Source of the DNA: a bacterium
Lineage (GTDB): Bacteria; Cyanobacteriota; Sericytochromatia; S15B-MN24; UBA4093
NCBI GenBank assembly: GCA_017744355.1
Contig: JAGIBK010000003.1
Coordinates: 366,547 to 430,546 of the forward strand
Direction: 5' to 3'
Length of the DNA stretch: 64,000 nt
Shown: positions 23,746 through 32,502 of the stretch, piece after piece
Numbering within the stretch: position 1 is the first letter of the stretch
How the letters are laid out: every line of letters begins with the position of its first letter
The notes under the pieces: model-generated
Databases searched by the model: none
Told to the model about the DNA's origin: nothing
The model's input: the letters and a program-made list of their open reading frames with translations, nothing else
Translations under genes and position numbers: made by a program

Positions 23746-25134
23746 TTATCCCGCTGGACGCTCCAGGAGGGCGACGGTCTCGACGTGGGCGGTCTGGGGG
23801 AACATGTCCACCGGCCGGGCACGCACGAGGCGATACCCGCCCTGCTCGGCGAGGATCTTGAGGTCGCGCGCGAGGGTCGCGGGGTTGCACGAGACGTAGA
23901 CCAGGCGGGGAACCTCGGTCTTGGCGATCGCCGCGAGCACCTCGGGCTCGCAGCCCTTGCGGGGCGGATCGAGCACTACCCCGTCCAGGGGGCCCATGGT
24001 CGCAAGCAGCCTCGGCAGGCGTTCCTCGACCTTGCCGGTTTCGAAGCGCACGTTGGTGATGCCGTTGCGCGCGGCGTTGGCCTGCGCGTCGCGAGTCGCC
24101 TCGGGGATGGCCTCGATGCCCACCACCTCGCCGGCACCGCGCGAGGCCAGGTAGAGGGCGATGGTGCCGGTGCCCGAGTAGAGGTCGGCCGCCCGGCCCT
24201 CGGGGCGCAGGGCGAGGTAGTCGGCGGCGAGCGCGTAGAGCTGCTCGACCTGCTCCGAGTTGACCTGGAAGAAGCTGCGGGCCGAGATGGCGAACTTCAG
24301 GGGCCCGATCTGCTCGGTCAGGTGGTCCTTGCCCCAGAGCACCCTGGTCTCGTCGCCCATGAGGGTGTTGCCGGGCTTGGCGTGGACGTTCTGCACGATC
24401 GAGACCACGTGCGGGAAGCGCTCGCGGACGGCCTCGACCCACGCCTCGGCCTGGGGGAAGGCCGCGCGGGTCGTGACCAGCCCGATCATCAGCTCGCCGG
24501 TCTGGTGGCCGGCCTTGGCGAAGGCCGAGCGGAGCCAGCCCCGCTGGGTCTTCTCGTCGTAGACCTCGAAGCCGAAGCGCGGCAGGGTCTCGTGCAGGAA
24601 GGCCAGGACCTCGTTGTTGAGCGGATGCTGGATGTGGCAGTGGTTCACGTCCACCACCCGGTGGCTGCGCGGCTCGTACATGCCGATCCGGTAGGTGGGG
24701 CCTTCCTTGGCGATCGCCCAGTGGACCTTGTTGCGGTAATCCCAAGGGTCGCCCATGCCGAGGGTGGGCTCCAGCCAGTCCCCCACCTCGAAGCCGCCGA
24801 TCCGGCGCAGGGCGTCGGCCACCTGCTCGCGCTTCCAGTGGAGCTGGCGCTCGTAGTCGAGCTCCTGCCACTGGCAGCCGCCGCAGGTCCCGAAGAGCGG
24901 GCATCGCGCCGCGACGCGCTCGGGGCCCTCGGTGATGACCGCGTCGACCACTGCGCGGGCGTAGCCCGGCTTGGTGGAGACGATCTTGGCCCGGACGCGA
25001 TCGCCCGGGACGCCGAGGGGCACGAAGATGGGGAAGCCGTCGAGACGGGCGATCGCCTCGCCGCCACCGACCAGGGCTTCCAGCTTCAGATCGAGGGTAT
25101 CACCGACGCGAACGGGAACTGCTTGCTTAGCCAT
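23746..25134 (-). CDS. rlmD: 23S rRNA (uracil-5-)-methyltransferase RlmD/RumA family
   Basis: A 462-aa SAM-dependent enzyme that makes 5-methyluridine in RNA. An N-terminal TRAM domain (residues about 5-60) is followed by the four Fe-S ligands of the RumA type: Cys78, Cys84 and Cys87 (ARCPLFGTCGGCQW) and Cys166 (VNHCHIQH). The methyltransferase core has DLYSGTGTIALYLA, LDPPRKGCEPEV and the nucleophile Cys416 in VSCNPATLARD. Whether the target is 23S rRNA position 1939, 747 or a tRNA cannot be told from sequence alone. There is no ribosome site; the -10 sits seven bases before the ATG, so the mRNA is probably leaderless. Confidence 0.9.
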   Translation of the reverse strand: MAKQAVPVRVGDTLDLKLEALVGGGEAIARLDGFPIFVPLGVPGDRVRAKIVSTKPGYARAVVDAVITEGPERVAARCPLFGTCGGCQWQELDYERQLHWKREQVADALRRIGGFEVGDWLEPTLGMGDPWDYRNKVHWAIAKEGPTYRIGMYEPRSHRVVDVNHCHIQHPLNNEVLAFLHETLPRFGFEVYDEKTQRGWLRSAFAKAGHQTGELMIGLVTTRAAFPQAEAWVEAVRERFPHVVSIVQNVHAKPGNTLMGDETRVLWGKDHLTEQIGPLKFAISARSFFQVNSEQVEQLYALAADYLALRPEGRAADLYSGTGTIALYLASRGAGEVVGIEAIPEATRDAQANAARNGITNVRFETGKVEERLPRLLATMGPLDGVVLDPPRKGCEPEVLAAIAKTEVPRLVYVSCNPATLARDLKILAEQGGYRLVRARPVDMFPQTAHVETVALLERPAG

Positions 25135-25141
25135 GAGGTGC

Positions 25142-25150
25142 AGTATAGCA
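25142..25150 (-). promoter_or_regulatory. Extended -10 promoter of rlmD
   Basis: TGC-TATACT on the minus strand, with the -10 at 25147-25142 and the ATG at 25134. Transcription would start at or next to the A of ATG. Confidence 0.65.
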
Positions 25151-25191
25151 CGGTTTGCGGGGTGAGCTGCCCGCGACGCCGGGCGTCCGAC

Positions 25192-26019
25192 TTACGGCAG
25201 CTGCGCCCAGGCCTCGCGCAAAGGGATCGCGGGCAGATCGTTCACCAGGATCCCGATGCCGCGCGCATGCAGGCGCTGGGCGTCACGGTCCATCGAGACG
25301 GCGCCAGAAAGACCGAAGGCCTGCACCTTGAGAAAGCGTGCGACCAGGTCATCGGCCTCCCCGTGGCTCGCCGCGTGGGTCTGGACCCCATGAGCGGCGG
25401 CGAAGCCCACCGACTCGACCAGGTGCTTGGTCATGGCGAAGTGGCTGTCCGCCTTCTTTTCGAGCTGCTCGACCCGATCCAGCAAGGAAACGCTGAGGGC
25501 AGCCACCTGCTTGAAGTCCCGGCGCTTGATCGCAACCTGGGTGGCGTCCTGGTAGTCGTCGAGCCATCCTTTGAGCAGGCGCACATCCGCATCGCTGGCT
25601 TGCTTGCGATGGCGCGGCGGGGTCTCTGGCGGCAAGACGCCGCTCATCGAGACGAAGTCGCCCTTCACGACGGGAATGCCGCGCTTGTTGAAGTCGGCCG
25701 CGGCCCGGTCGAACCAAGCAGCCAAAGGCAGCACGAGGAACTCGAGGGAGATGAGCTTCTGCGAGAGCGGCAGCGACGCACCCTTCGAGGCCTTCGCGTA
25801 GACCTCCCGGCGCTCGCGGTTGGAATGGATGGCTTCGCGGACGTGCTGGTAGAAGCCCGTGGTGCTCTGCGCCGGCACGTAGCTGCTCTGTGCGGCGAGG
25901 CGCGGGGGTTCGGGGCGCTTCGCGGGCGCGCCGGCCTTCTGGTCGCCACCAGCAGCGAGCGTGGCGAGACGCGGATCCGGTCTGATGGTCGCTCGCGGAT
26001 CGAGCCAGTTCTCGGGCAT
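25192..26019 (-). CDS. Hypothetical helical protein
   Basis: A 276-aa (approx.) protein with no signal peptide or membrane segment. Residues 1-50 are Pro/Ala-rich and likely disordered (APAKRPEPPRLAAQ). The rest is predicted helical, with charged segments such as REAIHSNRERREVYAKASKG and LLDRVEQLEKKADSHFAMTK. The ATG follows AGGGGGGA. A minus-strand -10 (TATAAC) next to a 12-bp palindrome precedes it. No family recognised. Confidence 0.65.
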   Translation of the reverse strand: MPENWLDPRATIRPDPRLATLAAGGDQKAGAPAKRPEPPRLAAQSSYVPAQSTTGFYQHVREAIHSNRERREVYAKASKGASLPLSQKLISLEFLVLPLAAWFDRAAADFNKRGIPVVKGDFVSMSGVLPPETPPRHRKQASDADVRLLKGWLDDYQDATQVAIKRRDFKQVAALSVSLLDRVEQLEKKADSHFAMTKHLVESVGFAAAHGVQTHAASHGEADDLVARFLKVQAFGLSGAVSMDRDAQRLHARGIGILVNDLPAIPLREAWAQLP

Positions 26020-26045
26020 GCATTCCCCCCTAGGCAACGGGTTGT

Positions 26046-26062
26046 CTCTTCGAAGAGTTATA
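26046..26062 (-). promoter_or_regulatory. -10 box with adjoining 12-bp palindrome
   Basis: Minus-strand TATAAC (26062-26057) is immediately followed by the perfect palindrome CTCTTCGAAGAG (26046-26057), 27 bases before the ATG of the hypothetical gene. The palindrome covers the probable start of transcription and could be an operator. Confidence 0.4.
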
Positions 26063-26185
26063 GTGACACCCGGCTCCTTAGTTGCCTGAATTTAAGGCAC
26101 ATTTAAGGTCACCCTCGAACCGAGTCCCCCGACAAGATCCATGTTAGCGTGGCGTCGAAAATTCCCCGCGAGGAGGACCCAACCC

Positions 26186-26701
26186 ATGACCCAGCTCAAG
26201 GACGCCATCGACGGCTCGCTCTTCTCGGGCCTCAAGCGCATCGGCCAAAAGCCCGCGCACCGCCCCGTGATCGACGCGGTCAAGGACTACACCTCCAAGA
26301 ACCAAGGCCCCATCCCCGCCGACCGCGTCCACGAAATCGCCGTCCGCGTGGCGCGCGACGAGCTCATCCTCGAAGGCAAGAAGCAACCGACCACCGAGCA
26401 GATCAACGCCAGGGCTTACCTGGGGGCCGCGATCGCGGGCGTCGAGCAGCCCTTCACCATCGCCGAGGACACCCGCGCTCCGGCCAAGGCCGAGCACTAC
26501 TTCCTGAGCGGCGCCATCAGCAGCCGGGTCGCCTCCTGGCTCCCTTTCCTGCCCGAGAAGGCCCGCCACTGGGTCGGCTTCCAGACCTCGCACGCCATCG
26601 GCGTGGTCAAGGAGGTGGCCGACGCCATCAAGGGCACCGGCTACAAGAAGGAAGACATCAAGACCGACGATGCTGGATCCCGCCGCGCCTTGAAACCCTA
26701 G
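26186..26701 (+). CDS. Hypothetical protein
   Basis: A 171-aa soluble protein beginning MTQLKDAIDGSLFSGLKRIG. It is mainly helical (DRVHEIAVRVARDELILEG, HAIGVVKEVADAIKGTG) with no signal, membrane segment or catalytic motif that I recognise. GAGGAGG stands ten bases upstream of the ATG. The gene is monocistronic, with an intrinsic terminator 17 bases after its stop. It is divergent from the hypothetical gene at 25192-26019. Confidence 0.7.
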   Translation: MTQLKDAIDGSLFSGLKRIGQKPAHRPVIDAVKDYTSKNQGPIPADRVHEIAVRVARDELILEGKKQPTTEQINARAYLGAAIAGVEQPFTIAEDTRAPAKAEHYFLSGAISSRVASWLPFLPEKARHWVGFQTSHAIGVVKEVADAIKGTGYKKEDIKTDDAGSRRALKP

Positions 26702-26717
26702 CCCATCCCCCGTTCGG

Positions 26718-26742
26718 GGCCCGCGCAAGCGGGCCTTTTTCT
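26718..26742 (+). terminator. Intrinsic terminator
   Basis: GGCCCGC-GCAA-GCGGGCC followed by TTTTTCTTT. Confidence 0.9.
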
Positions 26743-26752
26743 TTGCCGACAA

Positions 26753-26761
26753 GGGTATAAG
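26753..26761 (+). promoter_or_regulatory. GGGTATAA-type promoter of the membrane-protein gene
   Basis: GGGTATAAG with the -10 at 26756-26761, directly after the preceding terminator and 61 bases before the ATG. Confidence 0.55.
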
Positions 26762-26821
26762 GGAACCACCTAAACCTCATGATGTCCGAATCGCGCCCAA
26801 GAAAGGAAGCAGTCAACCTCC

Positions 26822-27472
26822 ATGGCATCCGTCAGTTTCTCGGTCGGCGAAGCGCTCGGCTTCGGCTGGAAGACCTTCAAGGCGCACTCCTGGCTCCTCC
26901 TCGCGGCGGTGATCGGCCTCTTCGGCCTCACCTTCGCCCTGCAATGGGGCCTCGATGCGCTGTTGGGCGAGAAGAGCCTCCTGGGCTCCTTGCTCGGAAT
27001 GCTCGCCGGCACACTCTCTACGTGCTGCTTCATCGGCTTCTACCTGGATCTGCTCGAGACCGGCACCCCGGACTTCCAGGCGCTCTTCAGCCGCCTCAGC
27101 CCCAAGAAGGTCATCAACTTCGTGCTCTTCTCAATGGCCTACGCCTTCATCTGCATGGTCGGCTTCTTCATGCTCATCGTGCCGGGATTCGTGTTCATCG
27201 CCATGTTCAGCCAGGGTGGTTACCTCATCATCGACCGGGACCTGAACTTCCTCCAGGCCCTCCAAGAGAGCGCGAAGATGACCAAGGGAGCCAAGGTGGA
27301 CCTCTTCCTGTTCGGGCTCGCCGGCTTCGGCCTCTGCCTGTTGGGCCTGATCGCGCTGGTCGTCGGTATCCTGGTGGTCGCCATCGTCTACGGGGTCGCC
27401 CAGACCTACATCTATCGCCAGTTGCTTCCTAAGCTGGATACCCCCGACGGGCTCGAACTCGCCCACTCCTGA
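26822..27472 (+). CDS. Multi-pass membrane protein of unknown function
   Basis: A 216-aa inner-membrane protein with five or six hydrophobic segments: SWLLLAAVIGLFGLTFALQW, SLLGMLAGTLSTCCFIGFYL, FVLFSMAYAFICMVGFFMLI, and a C-terminal LFGLAGFGLCLLGLIALVVG. The layout, with a soluble loop DRDLNFLQALQESAKMTKG before the last pair of helices, resembles DUF975-like membrane proteins, but I am not certain of the family. AAGGAAG lies 12 bases upstream of the ATG. It is transcribed alone from a GGGTATAA promoter. Confidence 0.75.
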   Translation: MASVSFSVGEALGFGWKTFKAHSWLLLAAVIGLFGLTFALQWGLDALLGEKSLLGSLLGMLAGTLSTCCFIGFYLDLLETGTPDFQALFSRLSPKKVINFVLFSMAYAFICMVGFFMLIVPGFVFIAMFSQGGYLIIDRDLNFLQALQESAKMTKGAKVDLFLFGLAGFGLCLLGLIALVVGILVVAIVYGVAQTYIYRQLLPKLDTPDGLELAHS

Positions 27473-27487
27473 TTCCCCTACGTCAAG

Positions 27488-27517
27488 AAGGGCCGCCCCG
27501 GAATCGGGGCGGCCCTT
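27488..27517 (+). terminator. Hairpin after the membrane-protein gene
   Basis: A perfect 13-bp stem (AAGGGCCGCCCCG) with a GAAT loop, 15 bases after the stop codon. Confidence 0.75.
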
Positions 27518-27541
27518 CATTCCTATCTTTTTCTCGAAACG

Positions 27542-27577
27542 CGAAGAGCGGCCCAGGACTCCCCGGGCCGCTCTTCG
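27542..27577 (-). terminator. Hairpin after acnA
   Basis: A perfect 13-bp stem CGAAGAGCGGCCC/GGGCCGCTCTTCG with a 10-base loop, nine bases downstream of the acnA stop. The minus-strand continuation is CGTTTCG. Confidence 0.7.
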
Positions 27578-27586
27578 TTAACTGGC

Positions 27587-29881
27587 CTACGCCGTCGCGC
27601 CGGCCTTCTCGCCCTGCTGACGCAGGAGGTTGAGGGCCGAACCCGCGCGGAACCAGGTGATCTGCTCCGCGTTGAGGGTGTGCTTGAGGGCGACCTTGTC
27701 GGTCGAGCCATCGGCGTGAAGCAAGACCGCGAAGACCTGCGAGCCGGGCGCGAGCTGCTCAAGGCCCTCGAGGGTGATCTTGTCCATCTCCTGGACCTTC
27801 TCGTAGTCCGCGCTGTCGGCGAAGGTGAAGGGCAGGACGCCCTGCTTCTTGAGGTTGGACTCGTGGATACGGGCGAAGGAGCGGGTGATCACCGCGCCGC
27901 CGTTGAGGAAGCGGGGCGACATGGCGGCGTGCTCGCGGCTCGAGCCCTCGCCGTAGTTCTCGTCGCCGACCACGACCCACTTGAGGCCCTGGGCCTTGTA
28001 GGCGCGAGCGACGGCGGGGATGTCTAGGCCCTTCTCGCCGGTCAGCTGGTTCAGGGTCTTGCCGGCCTCGCCCGTGAAGGCGTTGTTGGCGCCGGTGAAC
28101 ATGTTGTCCGAGATCTTGTCCAGGTGACCGCGGAAGCGCAGCCAGGGACCCGCGGGCGAGATGTGGTCGGTCGTGGTCTTGCCCTTGGTCTTGACCAGCA
28201 GCGGCATCTGGTTGAAGTCCTCGGCCTTGTGGGGCGCGAAGGGCGAGAGCAGCTGCAGGCGGTTGCTGTCAGGAGCGACCTCGACCTTGACGTTCGAACC
28301 GTCCTTGGCAGGGGCCAAGTAGCCGTCGAACGCGGTCTTGAAGCCCTCGGCCGGGATCTCGGGGGCCTTGGCGGGAGCCTGGAGCTTCCACTTCTTGCCG
28401 TCCTCGGTCGTCAGCTCGTCCTTGAGGGGGTTGATGTCGAGGGTGCCCGCCAGACCGAAGGCCATGACGATCTCGGGGCTCGAGATGAAGGCGAAGGTCT
28501 CGGGGTTGGAGTCGTTGCGGGCACGGAAGTTGCGGTTGAACGACGTGATGATCGAGTTCTTGACGCCCTTCTCGATGTCCGTGCGCTTCCACTGGCCGAT
28601 GCAGGGCCCGCAGGCGTTGGACATGACGACGGCGCCCACCGCCTCGAGGTCGGCCATCTGGCCGTCGCGCTTGATGGTCTCGAAGATCTGGTCCGAGCCG
28701 GGCGAGATGAGCAGCGGGGTCTTCATCTTGGAGCCGGCGGCCACGGCCTGGCGGGCGATGTCCGCAGCGCGGCCGATGTCCTCGTAGCTGGAGTTGGTGC
28801 AGCTGCCGATCAGGCTGCTGGTCAGGTTGAGGGGGTAGCCGTTCTCACGGGCTTCCTTGGCCAGCTCGCTGACGGGGCGGGCCAGGTCAGGCGTGTGGGG
28901 CCCGACGATGTGGGGCTCGAGCGCCGACAGGTCGATCTCGATGACCTCGTCGTAGTAGGCGCCGGGGTTGGCCTCGACCTCGGGGTCGGCCGCGAGCATG
29001 GCGGCGTAGTCCTTGGCGATCGTGGCGAGGGCCGCGCGGCCGGTGGCACCCTGGTAGACTTCCATCCGCTCGTCGAAGGGGAAGACCGAGCAGGTGGCGC
29101 CGAGCTCGGCGCCCATGTTGCAGATGGTGGCCTTGCCGGTGGCGCTGATGGTGCGGGCGCCGGGGCCGAAGTACTCGATGATGCGGTTGGTGCCGCCCTT
29201 GACCGTCAGCTTGCCGAGGATGTAGAGGATGATGTCCTTGGGGGCAGTCCAGCCGTTCATCTCGCCTTTCAGCTTGACGCCGACGACCTTGGGCTGGAGC
29301 ACTTCCCAGGGGAAGCCCGCCATCACGTCCACCGCGTCGGCGCCGCCGACGCCGCAGGCCGCCATGCCGAGACCGCCCGCGTTGGGGGTGTGGCTGTCGG
29401 TGCCGATCATCAGGCCGCCGGGGAAGGCGTAGTTCTCGAGGACGACCTGGTGGATGATGCCCGAGCCCGGCTTCCAGAAGCCGGCGCCGTACTTGGCGCA
29501 GACCGAGCTCAGGAAGTCGTAGACCTCTCGGTTCTCGTTGATCGCGGCCTCGGTGTCGGCAGCAGCGCCCGTGCGAGCCTGGATCAGGTGGTCGCAGTGG
29601 ACGGTGGTCGGGACGGCCACCTCGGGCTTGCCGGCCTGCATGAACTGCAGCAGGGCCATCTGGGCGGTGGCATCCTGCAGGGCGACACGGTCCGGACGCA
29701 GCAGCAGATAGGCCTTACCCGCCTCGATCTCCTGGTTGTGGGGATCGTCGAGGTGCGAGAAGAGGATCTTCTCGGCGAGCGTCAAAGGACGCTTGAGGCG
29801 ATCGCGCACGATCGAGAGGTTGCTCTCCATCCGCGCGTAAATGCCAGTCAAGAGGTCGGGGGTGGTTTCGATGGTGGGCAC
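27587..29881 (-). CDS. acnA: Aconitate hydratase, mitochondrial type
   Basis: A 764-aa [4Fe-4S] enzyme interconverting citrate and isocitrate in the TCA cycle. The sequence follows eukaryotic mitochondrial aconitase closely: RPLTLAEKILFSHLDDP, LRPDRVALQDATAQMALLQF, TVHCDHLIQA, FWKPGSGIIHQVVLENYAFP, LIGTDSHTPNAGGL. The cluster cysteines lie in IGSCTNSSYEDIG and NACGPCIGQW, and the C-terminal swivelling domain has GDENYGEGSSREHAAMSPR and ITRSFARIHESNLKKQG. The GTG start is chosen because GGAGGA stands six bases upstream. A second, unrelated-class aconitase (AcnB) lies 17 kb away. It diverges from the glycosyltransferase gene; 29882-30074 shows no other gene. Confidence 0.95.
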   Translation of the reverse strand: MPTIETTPDLLTGIYARMESNLSIVRDRLKRPLTLAEKILFSHLDDPHNQEIEAGKAYLLLRPDRVALQDATAQMALLQFMQAGKPEVAVPTTVHCDHLIQARTGAAADTEAAINENREVYDFLSSVCAKYGAGFWKPGSGIIHQVVLENYAFPGGLMIGTDSHTPNAGGLGMAACGVGGADAVDVMAGFPWEVLQPKVVGVKLKGEMNGWTAPKDIILYILGKLTVKGGTNRIIEYFGPGARTISATGKATICNMGAELGATCSVFPFDERMEVYQGATGRAALATIAKDYAAMLAADPEVEANPGAYYDEVIEIDLSALEPHIVGPHTPDLARPVSELAKEARENGYPLNLTSSLIGSCTNSSYEDIGRAADIARQAVAAGSKMKTPLLISPGSDQIFETIKRDGQMADLEAVGAVVMSNACGPCIGQWKRTDIEKGVKNSIITSFNRNFRARNDSNPETFAFISSPEIVMAFGLAGTLDINPLKDELTTEDGKKWKLQAPAKAPEIPAEGFKTAFDGYLAPAKDGSNVKVEVAPDSNRLQLLSPFAPHKAEDFNQMPLLVKTKGKTTTDHISPAGPWLRFRGHLDKISDNMFTGANNAFTGEAGKTLNQLTGEKGLDIPAVARAYKAQGLKWVVVGDENYGEGSSREHAAMSPRFLNGGAVITRSFARIHESNLKKQGVLPFTFADSADYEKVQEMDKITLEGLEQLAPGSQVFAVLLHADGSTDKVALKHTLNAEQITWFRAGSALNLLRQQGEKAGATA

Positions 29882-30074
29882 GGGTTTCCTCCATTTGATC
29901 GAAGGAGCGACGCGTGCGCGAGCGAGGCGCCGCCTACGATTAAAGAGTTTACCAGAAGTTGCCCCCTGGCGGCTCGGCTGCATGGGCCTTGCGCGCCCCT
30001 TCTCAGATCGACTGTTCGTGTGCTACGGTGGCTGATCTCGTACCGTTCGATGAAACCTAGCGGAGGGATACTGA

Positions 30075-31040
30075 GTGAGCGTGCAGAACGCGACGTTGCC
30101 GGCCGGGGCGGCCGAACTGATCGAGATCCCCGGCCTGTGCCCCGACGACGCGGAGACGACTCTCAGCATCGTCATCATCATGCACAACGCGGTCGAGTAC
30201 AGCGCCAAGTGCCTGGAGAGCATCCGCAAGTTCACCACGGTGGACTACCGGATCCACATGCTGGACAACGGCTCCAGCGACGGCACCCGCGAGTGGCTTG
30301 AAAGCCTCCCCGAGGGGCTGGTGGATCGCCACTACAGCGACAAGAACCTGGGCGCTCCGGGCGGCCGTAACTACCTCCTGCGCCGGGCGCCGGTCGGCAA
30401 GTACGTGATCTTCCTCGACAACGACTGCGAAGTCTTCGAGGGCTGGGACAAGGTGCTGGTCGACGCTTTCGAGTCGGACCCCGCCATCGGGGCCGTGGGG
30501 CATGCGGGCTGGTTCCTGCACGTGATGCCCAAGAACCGGGTGGTCATTCCCCCGAGCGACTCCCAAGGCCTTTCCGAGATCGACGTGCTGACGGGCTACT
30601 GCATGGCCATGAAGCGCGAGGCGGTGCGCGCCTGCGGCCTCTTGGACGAGGGCTACGGCCTCTACCTCTTCGAGGACGACGACTACTGCCTGCGCATCAA
30701 GCTCGCCGGCTACAAGGTCATGGGCCTGCCCACCATCCCGGTGGTCCACCACATGCACCGCTCCAGCTCGACGGTGCCGCAGATCCTCAAGCTGCTCTAC
30801 AGCCTGGAGAAGCAGGCCTACTTCGGCAACAAGTGGTACGGCAAGGCCAAGCTCGCGAAGAACTACTCGTTCTTCGAGGCGGCGCCCTTCTACGTGCGCG
30901 AGGGGGTCATCGGGGCCAAGGACGTCATCCGCGCCCAGCTCGTCACCTGGCGTAACACCCTGACGGGCTCCAACAAGGTCCGGACCATGGAGAAGACCGT
31001 GCCCCAGGCAGCCGCCGAACAGACGACCGCCGAGCGCTAG
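30075..31040 (+). CDS. Family 2 glycosyltransferase
   Basis: A 321-aa GT-A fold transferase. LSIVIIMHNAVEYSAKCLES opens the nucleotide-sugar domain, followed by LDNGSSDGTREWLE, NLGAPGGRNYLL and the metal-binding FLDNDCEVFEGW. The acceptor side shows DVLTGYCMAMKREAV and LYLFEDDDYCLRIKLAGYKV. There is no membrane anchor; a basic C-terminal helix could attach it peripherally. Donor and acceptor are unknown. The GTG start has GGAGGG seven bases upstream. It is a single gene ending at a terminator shared with the MFS gene. Confidence 0.88.
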   Translation: MSVQNATLPAGAAELIEIPGLCPDDAETTLSIVIIMHNAVEYSAKCLESIRKFTTVDYRIHMLDNGSSDGTREWLESLPEGLVDRHYSDKNLGAPGGRNYLLRRAPVGKYVIFLDNDCEVFEGWDKVLVDAFESDPAIGAVGHAGWFLHVMPKNRVVIPPSDSQGLSEIDVLTGYCMAMKREAVRACGLLDEGYGLYLFEDDDYCLRIKLAGYKVMGLPTIPVVHHMHRSSSTVPQILKLLYSLEKQAYFGNKWYGKAKLAKNYSFFEAAPFYVREGVIGAKDVIRAQLVTWRNTLTGSNKVRTMEKTVPQAAAEQTTAER

Positions 31041-31061
31041 GCCCGGCGCCTCTTCTAAATC

Positions 31062-31088
31062 AAGCCCGCTGACGCGTTCAGCGGGCTT
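31062..31088. terminator. Terminator overlapping the MFS stop codon
   Basis: AAGCCCGCTGA-N5-TCAGCGGGCTT followed by CTTGCTT. The MFS stop codon lies inside the right arm, so the hairpin serves both convergent genes. Confidence 0.75.
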
Positions 31089-32367
31089 CTTGCTTGTCGA
31101 GCGAGTCGGCGATGTGCAAGAAGGCCATCCCGCCCATCAGGAGGCCGAAGAGGGCCATTACCACCGCCGGGCCCCACAGGTCCGCCAAGGGGCCCGCGAT
31201 CGCCATGGGCAGGGTGGAGGCGAGGTTCATCAGCATGGCCTGGACGCCGAAGATGCGGCCGCGCACCTCCTCCTCGATCCCCTCCTGCAAGAGGGTCGAG
31301 ATGGGGATCTCGATGCACGCCCCGCCCGCGCCGATGAGGATCGCAAGGGCGTAGACCAAAGGCCAGGCGACGGCAGGGCCGATCCCCACGGCGAAGACGC
31401 CGACGAGCGCCAGGGCGACGATGGCCGTCCCCGCGAGGATGAAGCCGGTGCGGATCAGGGTGTGCTTGGCGAAGCGCATGCCCCAGCGGCCCAGGATGAG
31501 AGCGCCGACCACCATGCCGAGACCGACGAAGGCCAGGATGTAGGTGAAGTCGGCCGGGTCGGTGGTCTTGAGCGCGGAGAGGGCGAAGCCCTTGGCGATC
31601 ACGTTCAGGGCCGCGAAGGTCCCGAACATGGTCATGGTCATCGAGTAGGCCTTGAGCAGGCGCGGGTTACGCTTGAGATACGAGAAGGCGAAGCTCCACT
31701 CGGCCCAGAACGAGGACTTGGCGGTCTCTTCCTGCTTCTTGCCTTCCTTGGGCACCCGCAAGAAGGCTGCCCCCAGGGCGCAGACCACGTAGAGGGCGAC
31801 CACCACCAGATGAGCGCGGTGGGGGGTCGCGATGCGCCAGATGGGCCCCGCCAAGGCGAAGCTGCCGATGAGCGCGCCGACCATGGTCGTCATGAAGACC
31901 GAGTTGGCCGCCATGAGGTGGTCCTTGCGCACCAGGGTGGGGATGGCCTTCATGAAGGCCGGGTCGTGGAAGCGGGTCAGGACCGAGAAGCCGAACGAGA
32001 AGCCCAACAGCGGCCAGACCGCATCCCCCGCGAAGGGGATGGCGAGCACCAACAGGGCGCGCAGCAGGCCCGAGACGATCATCAGGCCGCGCAGGCTGAA
32101 GCGATCGACGAAAACGCCCGCCACCGACCCGAACAGCACCGAGGGGATCGAGGAGGCGAGCGAGAGGGCGCTGACGACCGAGTTGGATTGGTTGCCGTGG
32201 AAGTCGGCGAGCATGATGAGGAAGACGAAGAAGAGCTTCTCACCGAGGTTGTGGACGGTCGAAACGAGCCACAGGCCTAGAAAGTTGCGATCCTTGAAGA
32301 GACTCTGCTCGTCCGGAGCGGCGGGCTGGCCGGCCATGGGTACCTCGGTCGGGGAAGGAGCGCTCAT
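31078..32367 (-). CDS. MFS transporter (MFS_3/exporter type)
   Basis: A 429-aa permease with 12 predicted helices. The N-terminal half carries FKDRNFLGLWLVSTVHNLGEK and the A-motif-like GSVAGVFVDRFSLRG; a cytoplasmic loop (RVPKEGKKQEETAKSSF) separates the halves. The pattern DRNFLGLWL...FVFLIMLADF and EEEVRGRIFGVQAMLMNLAS is common in MFS_3 drug or siderophore exporters. The substrate is unknown. It is monocistronic, diverging from the secreted four-gene cluster. Confidence 0.87.
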   Translation of the reverse strand: MSAPSPTEVPMAGQPAAPDEQSLFKDRNFLGLWLVSTVHNLGEKLFFVFLIMLADFHGNQSNSVVSALSLASSIPSVLFGSVAGVFVDRFSLRGLMIVSGLLRALLVLAIPFAGDAVWPLLGFSFGFSVLTRFHDPAFMKAIPTLVRKDHLMAANSVFMTTMVGALIGSFALAGPIWRIATPHRAHLVVVALYVVCALGAAFLRVPKEGKKQEETAKSSFWAEWSFAFSYLKRNPRLLKAYSMTMTMFGTFAALNVIAKGFALSALKTTDPADFTYILAFVGLGMVVGALILGRWGMRFAKHTLIRTGFILAGTAIVALALVGVFAVGIGPAVAWPLVYALAILIGAGGACIEIPISTLLQEGIEEEVRGRIFGVQAMLMNLASTLPMAIAGPLADLWGPAVVMALFGLLMGGMAFLHIADSLDKQEAR

Positions 32368-32502
32368 GCCACCTCTGTCTTGCGCGTTGCGTGCAGAAGG
32401 CCAATTCTAGCACACCGGGCAAAAGGCGAGTGAGCCTTGACGGAGCCTCGCTCGCAAGCTGAAATGGAAGGGTCCCGCCAACGACGCCAAGGAGTCCGAT
32501 CC